Shown here: positions 24,238 through 35,796 of the stretch, one piece after another
Position numbering within the stretch: the first letter of the stretch is position 1
Layout of the letters: each line of letters begins with the position of its first letter
Assembly: GCA_902494715.1 (NCBI GenBank)
Contig: CABUUJ010000007.1
Location: 1 to 49,622 of the forward strand
Source of the DNA: an uncultured Collinsella sp.
Lineage (GTDB): Bacteria > Actinomycetota > Coriobacteriia > Coriobacteriales > Coriobacteriaceae
Direction: 5' to 3'
Length of the DNA: 49,622 bases
Notes under the pieces: generated by a model
Seen by the model: only the letters and a program-made list of their open reading frames with translations
Database searches by the model: none
What the model was told of the DNA's origin: nothing
Translations under genes and position numbers: made by a program

Positions 24238-25467
24238 ATGGATCGAAACGAACTCGACCCCAGCGTCCCCAGCGCCACGGAGGTCAAGAAGATTCCCCTC
24301 ATCATTAAAGTGTACGCCGTCCTGTGCATCCTGTCCGGCGTGGGCACACTCCCGTCGGTCGCCGTCTTTATGTGGCAGGTCATCACCGCACTCATTAACG
24401 GCAACGCCGCCGCTAAGCTCGGTGATAACACCCTGGTCGCGGTTGGCCTTATCGTCGCCGGCATTATGCTCTCGGCGGCAAGCGCGATCATCTTAATCGT
24501 CTTTGGCCTGGACCTCATCAAGGACCAGCGGCGCAATGCCGCCCGCCTGTCTTACGTCCTCATCGCATTGACCGTCGTGGAGCTTTTAGTTGACGTGATG
24601 CTCCAGGGTATCGGACCCTTCCTGCTGCGCCCCGCCATTCAGCTCGGTATCCTCATTGCGCTGTCGGCCACCGTCGACCCCACGCTACGCCAGGAGCGCG
24701 AACTGCAGCGCCGTCTGCAAGAGATGCTCGACCGCGATGCCGCCGCCGAGGGGATGCTCGGCCGCGACGAAACCGGCGAGGGCTACATCAAGCTCAACTA
24801 CTTCAACCTGTTCTGGGTATTCTTCGTCTGCAGCGTGTTAGGTCTCATTCTCGAGGAAGTCTGGCATATGGTCGTCGTCGATCCCGGCGTCTATCAGGAC
24901 CGGGCCGGTATGCTATTTGGCCCCTTTAGCCCCATCTACGGATTTGGCGCGGTGCTCATGACCATGGCGCTCAACCGCTTCTATAAAAAGAATCCTCTGA
25001 TCATTTTCCTGGTAAGTGCCCTGATCGGCGGCGCTTTCGAGGTGTTTGTAGGCTGGTTTATGCAGACCTCATTTGGCGTGGTGTCGTGGAGCTACTCGCA
25101 CATGAAACTGTTCGGCATGCCCGACCCACTCGCCGTCCTTACGGGCGGACGCACCTGCACGGGCTTTGCCTGCCTGTGGGGCCTGGGTGGCCTTATCTGG
25201 ATCAAGCTGCTGCTGCCGAGGCTGCTCAAGCTCATCAACATGATTCCGTGGAAGAGTCGCTACTCGGCTACCGTCATCTTTACCGTCATTATGCTGGTCG
25301 ACGGCGTCATGACGCTGCAGTCGCTCGACTACTGGTACCAGCGCGTCAACGGCACGGAGCCGGATATTCCCGTCGCACAGTTCTACGGCAAGTATTTCGA
25401 TAACGACTACATGGAGAACCGCTTCCAGAGCATGACCATGAGCCCCAAGGATGCGACGCGCGTGTAG
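24238..25467 (+). CDS. CmpB-type putative ABC transporter permease
   Basis: A 409-residue polytopic membrane protein. The N-terminal half has about four hydrophobic segments. The second half begins FNLFWVFFVCSVLGLILEEVWH, then has RAGMLFGPFSPIYGFGAVL, the hallmark of the family named ABC_trans_CmpB, and later GGAFEVFVGWFMQTSFGVVSW. Despite its name, the family has no proven transport role and no ATPase partner is here. The ATG follows GAGAAAGG. It is a single-gene unit closed by a bidirectional terminator. Confidence 0.75.
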   Translation: MDRNELDPSVPSATEVKKIPLIIKVYAVLCILSGVGTLPSVAVFMWQVITALINGNAAAKLGDNTLVAVGLIVAGIMLSAASAIILIVFGLDLIKDQRRNAARLSYVLIALTVVELLVDVMLQGIGPFLLRPAIQLGILIALSATVDPTLRQERELQRRLQEMLDRDAAAEGMLGRDETGEGYIKLNYFNLFWVFFVCSVLGLILEEVWHMVVVDPGVYQDRAGMLFGPFSPIYGFGAVLMTMALNRFYKKNPLIIFLVSALIGGAFEVFVGWFMQTSFGVVSWSYSHMKLFGMPDPLAVLTGGRTCTGFACLWGLGGLIWIKLLLPRLLKLINMIPWKSRYSATVIFTVIMLVDGVMTLQSLDYWYQRVNGTEPDIPVAQFYGKYFDNDYMENRFQSMTMSPKDATRV

Positions 25468-25488
25468 CGCCAACCGCGCCCAAAACGC

Positions 25489-25528
25489 AAAATGCCCGCC
25501 GGTATCACACGTACCGGCGGGCATTTTT
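25489..25528. terminator. Bidirectional terminator
   Basis: AAAATGCCCGCCGGTA pairs with TACCGGCGGGCATTTTT around a 7-base loop. It has T runs on both strands, serving the CmpB-type gene and the MoaE-like gene. Confidence 0.92.
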
Positions 25529-25557
25529 ATAAACGAGCCTTCTATCGACGCAAGCCT

Positions 25558-25977
25558 CTACGCCTCGCGCTCGACCTCACTCACGCATTCATTCTTGATG
25601 GTGCCAACGAGCGCCTGCAGCGCATCGACCACGTGCGGGCGAATGTCCCCGCCGATGAGCACGAGCATGATGTCGTCACCTACGGCAAGCTCGCCGCTTG
25701 CCAGCCACACGCGCACATAGCCGACACCCGGCATCGCGCGCGTCGCCTCGATGGCGGCCTGTACCTTGCTGGCGTCGTAGCCAAACACCATGCCGCCCAC
25801 CTTGTGGCCCGGCGCCACGCCATCGGTCTCGACACCGCGCGCCTCGGCCTTGGGCGTCGCGCGCACCACACCGTTATGTGTCAGATACATACCGCACGCA
25901 GGTGCCGACGAATCGGCCTTGGCCTCGCGCAGCCAAGCATCAACCGAAGGCATCATTTTGCCATTCTCGAGCATCAT
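25558..25977 (-). CDS. MoaE-like molybdenum cofactor protein, orphan
   Basis: A 139-residue protein resembling the large subunit of molybdopterin synthase. Support is the HNGVVRATPK strand, then RVWLASGELAVGDDIMLVLIGGDIRPHVVDALQALVGTIKNE, in the same order as MoaE's G-x-L-x-V-G and helix-to-lysine segments. The usual HR pair before that segment and the PxWKxE ending are missing, so catalysis as in true MoaE is doubtful. No MoaD or other cofactor gene is in the window. The start is one of two adjacent ATGs after AAGGGAG. The family call is moderate. Confidence 0.5.
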   Translation of the reverse strand: MMLENGKMMPSVDAWLREAKADSSAPACGMYLTHNGVVRATPKAEARGVETDGVAPGHKVGGMVFGYDASKVQAAIEATRAMPGVGYVRVWLASGELAVGDDIMLVLIGGDIRPHVVDALQALVGTIKNECVSEVEREA

Positions 25978-25996
25978 TTCTCCCTTACCGTCGTCG

Positions 25997-26033
25997 AGTA
26001 GCCAATTTGGAACGGGGCTTTTTTAGCTACTTT
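25997..26033. repeat. AGTAGC-type repeat, copy 1
   Basis: AGTAGC (25997-26002) faces GCTACT (26026-26031), enclosing CAATTTGGAACGGGGCTTTTTT. It matches 49214-49250 with about seven changes over 37 bases. It lies between the sortase stop and the MoaE-like start. Confidence 0.65.
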
Positions 26034-26041
26034 CGAACAAC

Positions 26042-27040
26042 TTATTCCTCGACCGGCGTGAGCACCATGACAGCACGCGTGTTGCTCAGCGATAACGAAC
26101 GACAGGTCACAAGCGTCACGACCTTGGTTGCCGAAGCGGCACGATCGGTGGCATCGCTCGCCACGGCAGAGGCACCGTCGAGCATCTCGGACAGATAATT
26201 CTTCAGTCCGTCATCGCCCTCAAAGTTGGGCGTGCGCGCCTTGGCATACGTGTCCTCGACCACCTTGGTCGCCAGCGGACGCAGCTTATACGTCGCGTCA
26301 CGTGTGATGTAGTACACGTAGTCCATGCTGTCGAACGTCGCTTGATCGGTCGTATCCGAAATCACGTTGAACATCGAACCGTCGTTCATGTGATGACCGT
26401 AAATCGTGGTCTGCTGATCCACCATGCCCGGCGCGGTGTCGTCGCTATCCAGGAAGATGGCACCCGACGCATTGGCGGTGCCGTCGAACAGCGTGTTGAG
26501 GTATTTGGAGTTGTTGTTGGTCTGCACCACGGGATAGTTGATGTTGGTTCCCGGCGCGTAAATCCAACCCACAACCTCGGGATTTGTCTGGGCAAGTGCA
26601 TCGAAGTCGATAATCGGCACGCCGCTGGCGTCCTTATCGCTTACATATTGCTTCTCGATTTTCTGGTACGAATCGCTTGCCTGTTTATAGCCAATCTGAG
26701 CATTGATAAAGATAGCGGCGGCGGCGACAATCAGGCCGATGCCGATGATGATGAGCAGAATGGGAATAATGGAGCGGCGCTTTTTGCGCGGCGGCTCGGT
26801 GTAATCCGACGGCGCGGCATGCGATGAAGACCGGGGCGGCTTCTTAGCGTTGCTATAAGATGAAGGTCGATATGCGGCTGGCGCGTCCTGTCGACGATGC
26901 GTCGCCGGCGTCACGGGGCGCGGCGCGCGCGGCTGCTGAGGAGAGGATGTCCGACCCTGCTGTGCCGCATGGGCAGCACCCGGCTTCGACGGATCGGGAA
27001 TCTGAGAAGCCTTGAATCGTTTTCCCTGATAGTCGGACAT
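26042..27040 (-). CDS. srtB: Class B sortase
   Basis: Membrane-anchored transpeptidase that attaches or links surface proteins. Residues 1-88 form a long disordered cytoplasmic tail rich in Pro, Ser, Ala, Arg and Gln. Residues 90-112 are the membrane anchor, and 120-332 the catalytic domain with H216 (TIYGHHM), C313 (VTLVTC) and R322 (SNTR). The ATG at 27040 follows AAGGAG. The tail is much longer than in typical SrtB. No substrate with a sorting signal and no pilin gene is in the window; the class and substrate are therefore open. It follows purE by 35 bases. Confidence 0.88.
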   Translation of the reverse strand: MSDYQGKRFKASQIPDPSKPGAAHAAQQGRTSSPQQPRAPRPVTPATHRRQDAPAAYRPSSYSNAKKPPRSSSHAAPSDYTEPPRKKRRSIIPILLIIIGIGLIVAAAAIFINAQIGYKQASDSYQKIEKQYVSDKDASGVPIIDFDALAQTNPEVVGWIYAPGTNINYPVVQTNNNSKYLNTLFDGTANASGAIFLDSDDTAPGMVDQQTTIYGHHMNDGSMFNVISDTTDQATFDSMDYVYYITRDATYKLRPLATKVVEDTYAKARTPNFEGDDGLKNYLSEMLDGASAVASDATDRAASATKVVTLVTCRSLSLSNTRAVMVLTPVEE

Positions 27041-27075
27041 GGCTCTCCTTATACTGCGGTGAAACGGCGGAACGC

Positions 27076-27540
27076 CTAGGCGTCGGCCATCTCCTGCTTC
27101 ATCTTCTCGATAACCTTGCGGTACTCGGGGTCGCAAGCGCCTAGAATCTGCGTGGCGTAGATGGCGGCGTTCTTGGCGCCGTTGATGGCAACGCAGGCCA
27201 CAGGCACACCCGAAGGCATCTGCACCATCGACAGCAGCGAATCCATACCGCCCAGGTCACTCGTCTTCATAGGCACGCCGATAACCGGCAGCGGCGTGAA
27301 GGCAGCCACGACACCACCCAGGTGAGCGGCCTTGCCGGCGGCGGCAATAATCACTTTGATACCGCGATCGGAAGCAGTCGAGGCCCACTCATGGACCTTC
27401 GCCGGCGTGCGGTGTGCGCTCGCAATGACGAGCTCATAGGGCACGCCGAGCGCCTCGAGCTCGGCGGTGCAACCTTCCATAACGCCTAGATCGGACTTGG
27501 AGCCCATGATGATCCCGACAACCGGCTTCTGACCTGCCAT
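27076..27540 (-). CDS. purE: N5-carboxyaminoimidazole ribonucleotide mutase
   Basis: Moves the carboxyl group from N5-CAIR to CAIR in purine synthesis. The 154-residue protein has GIIMGSKSDLGVM, the VIASAHRTPAKV histidine motif, and AAGKAAHLGGVVAAFTPLPVIGVP. Class I type enzymes normally need purK, which is not in this window. The ATG at 27540 lies nine bases after AGGAGG. It is transcribed toward the sortase gene. Confidence 0.96.
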   Translation of the reverse strand: MAGQKPVVGIIMGSKSDLGVMEGCTAELEALGVPYELVIASAHRTPAKVHEWASTASDRGIKVIIAAAGKAAHLGGVVAAFTPLPVIGVPMKTSDLGGMDSLLSMVQMPSGVPVACVAINGAKNAAIYATQILGACDPEYRKVIEKMKQEMADA

Positions 27541-27682
27541 AAACAAAGACCTCCTGTTGAGAGCGGCGACGCGGCGGATCCGCGACCCTTAACTACTGAG
27601 AGTAGTATAGCTGCTCCCGTCCCTGCGGTCTTTGTGGCGCTTCGCGGGAATTGCCATGACGTACGTTGGCTGAAATATTAAC

Positions 27683-27718
27683 GTGGGATACGCCGTTCGA
27701 ACGAACGGCGTATCCCAC
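27683..27718. repeat. Perfect 17-bp palindrome downstream of carB
   Basis: GTGGGATACGCCGTTCG (27683-27699) is followed by AA and its exact reverse complement. On the plus strand a T run lies six bases further on. It occupies part of the 27541-27892 gap. Confidence 0.85.
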
Positions 27719-27791
27719 ACTCACTTTTTATTCAGCCCTAGTCATCGCGCAAAGCCCCTTCCACAGCACACGGTGCACCCGAGTCACCGAA

Positions 27792-27880
27792 GGCCGGGAC
27801 GGAGGGGGCCGAGTTTCCCACTGAGCGACTCTGCTTGCAGCCGGAGCGAAGGGGGAAACTCGGCCCCCTCCGTCCCGGCC
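27792..27880. repeat. Perfect 28-bp inverted repeat after carB
   Basis: Positions 27792-27819 and 27853-27880 are exact reverse complements with a 33-base loop. The arm contains GGGACGGAGGGGGCCGAG. It begins 12 bases after the carB stop and is probably the transcript end, although no T tract follows. Confidence 0.92.
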
Positions 27881-27892
27881 GGACAGGTCGCA

Positions 27893-31207
<3,315 letters not shown>

Positions 31208-31208
31208 G

Positions 31209-32648
31209 TTAGTTCTCCTCGGTCTCAGCGGTCTCGGACTCAGCAAAGTTCCAGCCGGCAAGGCGGTCCTTCGCGGTGTCGATGTCCAGGTAGTTCTCCT
31301 CGCCGTCCATGAGTCGCGTAAAGGCGGTAAAGAGATAGTGGGCATCGGTGGGGCCAGGCGAGGCCTCGGGGTGGTACTGGACCGAGAAGCACGGTGCGTC
31401 GAGCAGCTGGATGCCCTCGGCGGTGCCGTCGTTGAGGTTCACATGTGTCAGGCGAATGCGACCAAAGCGCTCGTTCATCACGACCGGCGCGATTCCGCGG
31501 CGCACCCAGACGCGCAGATCTCCATCGGCCGCATGCTCGGTCTCGCCGCCGGAAAGCTCGGAGACAAGCTTGCCCAAGCTGGGGAACAGTAGGCCAAAGC
31601 CATGGTTTTGCGCGGTGATCTCCACACGGCGGCTTACCAGGTTCATAACCGGCTGGTTGCCACCGCGGTGACCGAACTTAAGCTTTTCCATCTGGGCGCC
31701 GCAGGCCAGGCTGATCATCTGGTGACCAAGACAAATACCAAAGACCGGCACCTTGCCGATCAGCTGCTGCACCTGCTCGTAGGTCTCCACCACGGCGTCG
31801 GGGTCGCCGGGGCCATTGGACAAAAAGACGCCGTCGGGATTCATGTCGAGCACCTGCTGGGCAGGCGTGTCCCACGGCACGACGGTAAGGTCGCAGCCGG
31901 CGCGGACCAGCCCCTCCAGAATGCCGCGCTTCACACCGCAGTCGTATGCGACCACTTTGTGACGGGCAGGAGCGGCAGCCGAAAGCGCAAAGTCATGCGT
32001 GGCAGGCAGATCGGCGGCCACAAACTCGTGAGGTACGGGGCAACTTACGGTCTTGACCAGGTTCTCGCCTACCAGCGTGGGCGCTGCGGCCAGACGCTCG
32101 GCAAGCTCGTCGACGTCGAAGATCTCGGTCGAGATAATGCCCATCTTGGAACCATTGTCGCGCAGATGGCGCACCAGAGCGCGGGTGTCGACGCCCTCGA
32201 TAGCGACGATGCCGTGGGCGCGCAGATACTCCGGCACGCTGACGGCCGAGCGCCAGTTAGAAGGCGTGGTGCACATGTCGCGAACGATCATGCCGCGCAT
32301 AGCCGGAGCGCTCGCAGGGCGCACGGCGTCGCCGGGGAAGGCCGACTGGACGTCGGTCTCGTCGATACCGTAGTTGCCGATCTGCGGATAGGTCATGGTT
32401 ACGATTTGGCCGGCATAACTCGGGTCGGTCATGACCTCAAAGTAGCCCTCGAGCGAGGTGTTGAAGCAAACTTCGCCGGTCGCGGTGCCCTCAGCGCCGC
32501 ATGCACGTCCATAAAAAATGGTCCCATCCTCAAGATACAGGATGCAGGGACCGCAGGTGCCCTTGCTGGTTTTGGCCAGCATACGCTGGCAAAGCTCGCT
32601 GGGCGCGAAGGTGCGGGCGGCAGCGCCCGCGGTATGGTTGTTCGCCAT
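31209..32648 (-). CDS. carA: Carbamoyl-phosphate synthase small subunit
   Basis: Glutaminase subunit that passes ammonia to CarB. It has 479 residues, longer than the usual ~370-380. The extra length is an N-terminal leader (to about residue 35), an insertion in the glutaminase half near QPVMNLVSRR/LRVWVRRG, and a C-terminal tail. Core motifs are FNTSLEGYFEVMTDPSY, LSNGPGDP, the nucleophile in PVFGICLGHQ, and the catalytic histidine region YHPEASPGPTD. The ATG at 32648 follows AAGGAG by four bases. It is the first gene of carAB. Confidence 0.95.
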   Translation of the reverse strand: MANNHTAGAAARTFAPSELCQRMLAKTSKGTCGPCILYLEDGTIFYGRACGAEGTATGEVCFNTSLEGYFEVMTDPSYAGQIVTMTYPQIGNYGIDETDVQSAFPGDAVRPASAPAMRGMIVRDMCTTPSNWRSAVSVPEYLRAHGIVAIEGVDTRALVRHLRDNGSKMGIISTEIFDVDELAERLAAAPTLVGENLVKTVSCPVPHEFVAADLPATHDFALSAAAPARHKVVAYDCGVKRGILEGLVRAGCDLTVVPWDTPAQQVLDMNPDGVFLSNGPGDPDAVVETYEQVQQLIGKVPVFGICLGHQMISLACGAQMEKLKFGHRGGNQPVMNLVSRRVEITAQNHGFGLLFPSLGKLVSELSGGETEHAADGDLRVWVRRGIAPVVMNERFGRIRLTHVNLNDGTAEGIQLLDAPCFSVQYHPEASPGPTDAHYLFTAFTRLMDGEENYLDIDTAKDRLAGWNFAESETAETEEN

Positions 32649-32706
32649 AATTCTCCTTCCCGGTCTCACAGGACCGGCTTAAAGGTGTGTAGTTAGGCCT
32701 CGCGGT

Positions 32707-32712
32707 ATTGTA
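32707..32712 (-). promoter_or_regulatory. Candidate carA -10 element
   Basis: Minus-strand TACAAT (32707-32712) in CGGTTACAAT, the same decamer as before prs, and itself inside a GCGGT/ACCGC inverted repeat. Upstream (32735-32790) the DNA is AT-rich and has CATTTCG twice, 11 bases apart. Confidence 0.35.
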
Positions 32713-32807
32713 ACCGCAAGCATGCCTCATGGCGTTAATTTCATCGAAATGTTTACGAAATGATAATTATGACTTTCTATGCATAATGTTTTTTAATCCC
32801 CGTCCCA

Positions 32808-32848
32808 GAAAAATCATCCCGCGGGGCTTGTGGCTCACGCGGGATGAT
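32808..32848 (-). terminator. Terminator of the 32855 gene
   Basis: On the minus strand an 11-bp perfect stem (32838-32848 with 32813-32823) is followed by five Ts. Confidence 0.88.
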
Positions 32849-32854
32849 GGCGTC

Positions 32855-33820
32855 TTATTTTTTCTTGTCCTGTTCCAGCAGTTCGGACGGTGTGCGATCG
32901 GGCTTGCCGCCACGGAAAATCTCGCGGCCATGCAGACGATGCTCCAGATCGCGCTCGGCTTTTTCCTCGTCAATCTTGGTCTGGCTCACCACCGGGTCCT
33001 CAATCAACGACGACACCGAGTTCACCTGCTTCTGAATGCGCTCGGCGATGGTGTCATCCATACTCACGATGCGCATCTTCCAGTCGATACTCGTGGCGTT
33101 GGATGAGCTCTTGGTCCACACGAACGTCAAAATGGCGCTCTGGTGGCCGCGCGCGGGGAACATGCCAAAGAAGGAATCGTGCTGAATGTTGCTATCCTCG
33201 TCGATATAGGCGTGAACGTTATACACCACGCGGTCGATCTTATCGTTGAGCAACGCGTTGGTCGCAAGCGCCGCGGCCTGAATCTGCCCGTTGGACAGCA
33301 GCTCGAGCTCGTTGGCAGACGATGTGTCCAACACCGTCACCTCGACCGTGCCCGTGCGTTCATCGGCTTCATCGACGGTGAAGTCGAGCGGGAACTGCGT
33401 AAAGCCGTTGCCCCATTCAAGTCCACCCTTGAGCGCGGTCGAAACGGTATCGACCGAAACGCTCTCGGACAGGTTGGCGGTGTTCAGACGACGCATCACG
33501 CCGTAGCCAATCTGCATGCCCACGATCAGCACCAAAATACCGATGACCACGGCCATCGCGGTCTTCGTAATGGTATGGCTCACCTGCGAGCCCGAAGGAT
33601 CGTCCTCGGACAGCGGGTCGATATGTTTTGCCTGGCTCGCGCGGTCCTCGCTGCGCAGCTGCGCTAGCGCCGCTTTGTCACCGCGCTTGGCCGCCGCCTC
33701 TTTCTCGCGCATGCGCTCGGTGCGCTTTTTGGCAAGCGTGGGATCCAAGACACCGGACGCATCGATTTCGGAGAATAACTCCGTCACTTCTTCCGGAGTC
33801 AAAGGGTTCTTGTCAGCCAT
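32855..33820 (-). CDS. Membrane-anchored protein of unknown function
   Basis: Not recognised. The 321-residue protein has a charged cytoplasmic N-terminus (1-85) with EEVTELFSEID and a Lys/Glu-rich helix, one membrane segment at about 87-108, and an extracellular region of about 210 residues with FTVDEADERTGTVEVTVLD and a SSANELELLSNGQIQAAALATNAL helix. The C-terminal 30 residues are charged. There is no signal cleavage site and no catalytic motif. It lies 19 bases after the ABC exporter gene, so the two are probably co-transcribed and may act together. Confidence 0.8.
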   Translation of the reverse strand: MADKNPLTPEEVTELFSEIDASGVLDPTLAKKRTERMREKEAAAKRGDKAALAQLRSEDRASQAKHIDPLSEDDPSGSQVSHTITKTAMAVVIGILVLIVGMQIGYGVMRRLNTANLSESVSVDTVSTALKGGLEWGNGFTQFPLDFTVDEADERTGTVEVTVLDTSSANELELLSNGQIQAAALATNALLNDKIDRVVYNVHAYIDEDSNIQHDSFFGMFPARGHQSAILTFVWTKSSSNATSIDWKMRIVSMDDTIAERIQKQVNSVSSLIEDPVVSQTKIDEEKAERDLEHRLHGREIFRGGKPDRTPSELLEQDKKK

Positions 33821-33839
33821 AAACTTCCTGTCATATCAA

Positions 33840-35711
33840 TCAGTCGAGCTCGTGCGCACGCGCACCTTCGAACTGCATTCGATAGTAACGGGCATAGGTG
33901 CCGCCACGGGCGAGAAGCTCCTCGTGCGTGCCACACTCCACAACGCGACCATGCTCAACGGTCGCAATCTCATCGGCATGCTTAATGGTAGAAAGACGGT
34001 GGGCGATGATAATCGTGGTGCGGCCGCGTGCCAGCTCTTCGAGCGACTCCTGCACCGCCTCCTCGCTCTCGTTATCCAAAGCACTCGTCGCCTCATCCAA
34101 AATAAGGATCTTGGGGTTCTTGAGAAACACGCGCGCGATGGCAACACGTTGCTTCTGTCCGCCCGAAAGACGGCTGCCGCGCTCGCCCACGACCGTGTCA
34201 TAGCCCTGTGGAAGCGACTCGATAAAGGCATCGATATTGGCGCGACGGGCGGCGTCGGCGATCTCTTCCGCCGTAGCGCTCGGCTTGCCGTAGGCGATGT
34301 TCTCGCCAATCGTACCGTCAAACAGATAGACATCCTGCTGCACCAGGCCGATGGCGCGACGCAGGCTCTGCTGCGTCACATCACGCACGTCCTGGCCGTC
34401 GATGCTAATGGATCCGGCAGCCACGTCATAAAAGCGCGGCAGCAGCGAACAGGTTGTGGACTTGCCGCCGCCCGAAGGGCCAACCAAAGCGATGGTCTGC
34501 CCGGGCTTGATGGACAGGTCCATATGGTCAATAACGGGACGCTCGTCGGCATCGCCCTCGCCCAGCTCAACATCCTCGTAGTTAAAGCACACGTCGTGAT
34601 ACTCCACGGCGCCGGCAGTCACCTGCAGATCAGTGGCGCCCGGCTTGTCCTGGATATCCGGCGCCGTCGAGAGCACCTCGTCCATACGCTTAAAGCCGGC
34701 GATAGCCTTCTGATACGTTTCGGCCGAATTGACGAGCGTCTCAAGCGGCGTGCAGAACAGCGAAATATAGAGTGCAAAGGTCGCCATATCGACCGCCTGC
34801 AGCTGTCCCTGGGCGACCAGCCAGCCGCCCAGCAGCACCACGATCACATAGAGCACGCCCGAGAGCAGGCCATACGTCGCGGTATAGACGCCCATGGCGT
34901 GATACATGTTCTCCTTGGACGAAAGATAGCGATTGTTGGAGGCGCGGAACTTGAAGCGTTCGGTCTCCTCGTTGGCAAAGCTCTTGACCACGCGCATGCC
35001 CGCCAGCGAATCCTGCAGCTGCGCATTGATGCCGCTGATCTTTTTGCGGTTGTCGCTAAAGACCTCGCGCATACGCATGTTTTGCCAAAACATGATGACC
35101 GCAAACGCCGCCGTCACCACGGCCATGGCGAGCGCCAGCACCGGGGCGATGGTAAAGAGGATCACAAACGAGCCGATAATCTCGATGCCGCAGATGATGA
35201 TCCACTCGGGCACGTGATGCGCCGCCTCGCAGATATCGAACAGATCGTTGACCACGCGGCTCATCATGTCGCCCGAGCTGTTGCGGTCGAAGTACGCAAA
35301 GCTAAAGCGCTCATACTGGTCAAACAGGTCCTCGCGCATCTTGGACTCCATACGCGCGCCCATCACGTGACCCCAATAGCTCACAAAGTAGCGGCAGGCG
35401 CAGCGGACGGCATACATCAGCACCAAGCCCACCGCGATCATGCCGAGCGCCTGCATAATGGCAGCCTGACCCTGAGTAAACAGCCCACCGGTCAAATTGC
35501 GCAGGATAATGGGGAACGCCAGGTCAATGGCGGCAAGCACCAGAGCACAAACAGTATCAGCAACAAAAAGCCCCATCTGGGGCTCGTAATACGAAAGAAA
35601 CCTCTTAAACATAATCACCTTACGCGGTTTTACCAAACCGCGTTTCGTCTCGACGCTGCAAGTGCCCCATTTGGACAATCTGGCCTTCAATCGTCGGTCG
35701 CGTATATCCAT
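33840..35711 (-). CDS. ABC exporter, fused permease-ATPase
   Basis: A half-transporter of up to 623 residues that works as a dimer for export of lipid, drug or peptide. The membrane domain has six segments from FKRFLSYYEPQMGLFVADTV. The ATPase domain has VGPSGGGKSTTCSLLPRFY, RLSGGQKQRVAIARVFL and ILDEATSALDNESE. Two starts are possible. The ATG at 35711 has a strong GAGGAGGG but lies in an inverted-repeat element and adds a basic 33-residue tail. The ATG at 35612 gives the normal family start with AAGGTG. It is followed by the unknown membrane protein. Confidence 0.9.
   Translation of the reverse strand: MDIRDRRLKARLSKWGTCSVETKRGLVKPRKVIMFKRFLSYYEPQMGLFVADTVCALVLAAIDLAFPIILRNLTGGLFTQGQAAIMQALGMIAVGLVLMYAVRCACRYFVSYWGHVMGARMESKMREDLFDQYERFSFAYFDRNSSGDMMSRVVNDLFDICEAAHHVPEWIIICGIEIIGSFVILFTIAPVLALAMAVVTAAFAVIMFWQNMRMREVFSDNRKKISGINAQLQDSLAGMRVVKSFANEETERFKFRASNNRYLSSKENMYHAMGVYTATYGLLSGVLYVIVVLLGGWLVAQGQLQAVDMATFALYISLFCTPLETLVNSAETYQKAIAGFKRMDEVLSTAPDIQDKPGATDLQVTAGAVEYHDVCFNYEDVELGEGDADERPVIDHMDLSIKPGQTIALVGPSGGGKSTTCSLLPRFYDVAAGSISIDGQDVRDVTQQSLRRAIGLVQQDVYLFDGTIGENIAYGKPSATAEEIADAARRANIDAFIESLPQGYDTVVGERGSRLSGGQKQRVAIARVFLKNPKILILDEATSALDNESEEAVQESLEELARGRTTIIIAHRLSTIKHADEIATVEHGRVVECGTHEELLARGGTYARYYRMQFEGARAHELD
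35623..35642 (-). promoter_or_regulatory. Hairpin beside the internal start of the ABC exporter
   Basis: CGCGGTTT (35623-35630) and AAACCGCG (35635-35642) form an 8-bp stem with a 4-base loop. It sits immediately upstream of the ribosome site for the start at 35612. Confidence 0.4.
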
Positions 35712-35757
35712 ACGCTTCCCTCCTCTTTTAGGCCACCTTGTCTCAAATGGAGCACTT
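35659..35757. repeat. Inverted-repeat element at the ABC exporter start
   Basis: CAAGTGCCCCATTTGGACAA (35659-35678) faces an inverted copy at 35738-35757 with about three differences. Further in are TGGCCT/AGGCCA and a perfect GCGTAT/ATACGC hairpin (35699-35714). The last overlaps the ATG at 35711. Confidence 0.65.
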
Positions 35758-35796
35758 TCGCTGACTTACACAAACCTGCGGGATCATCCCCGCTCG

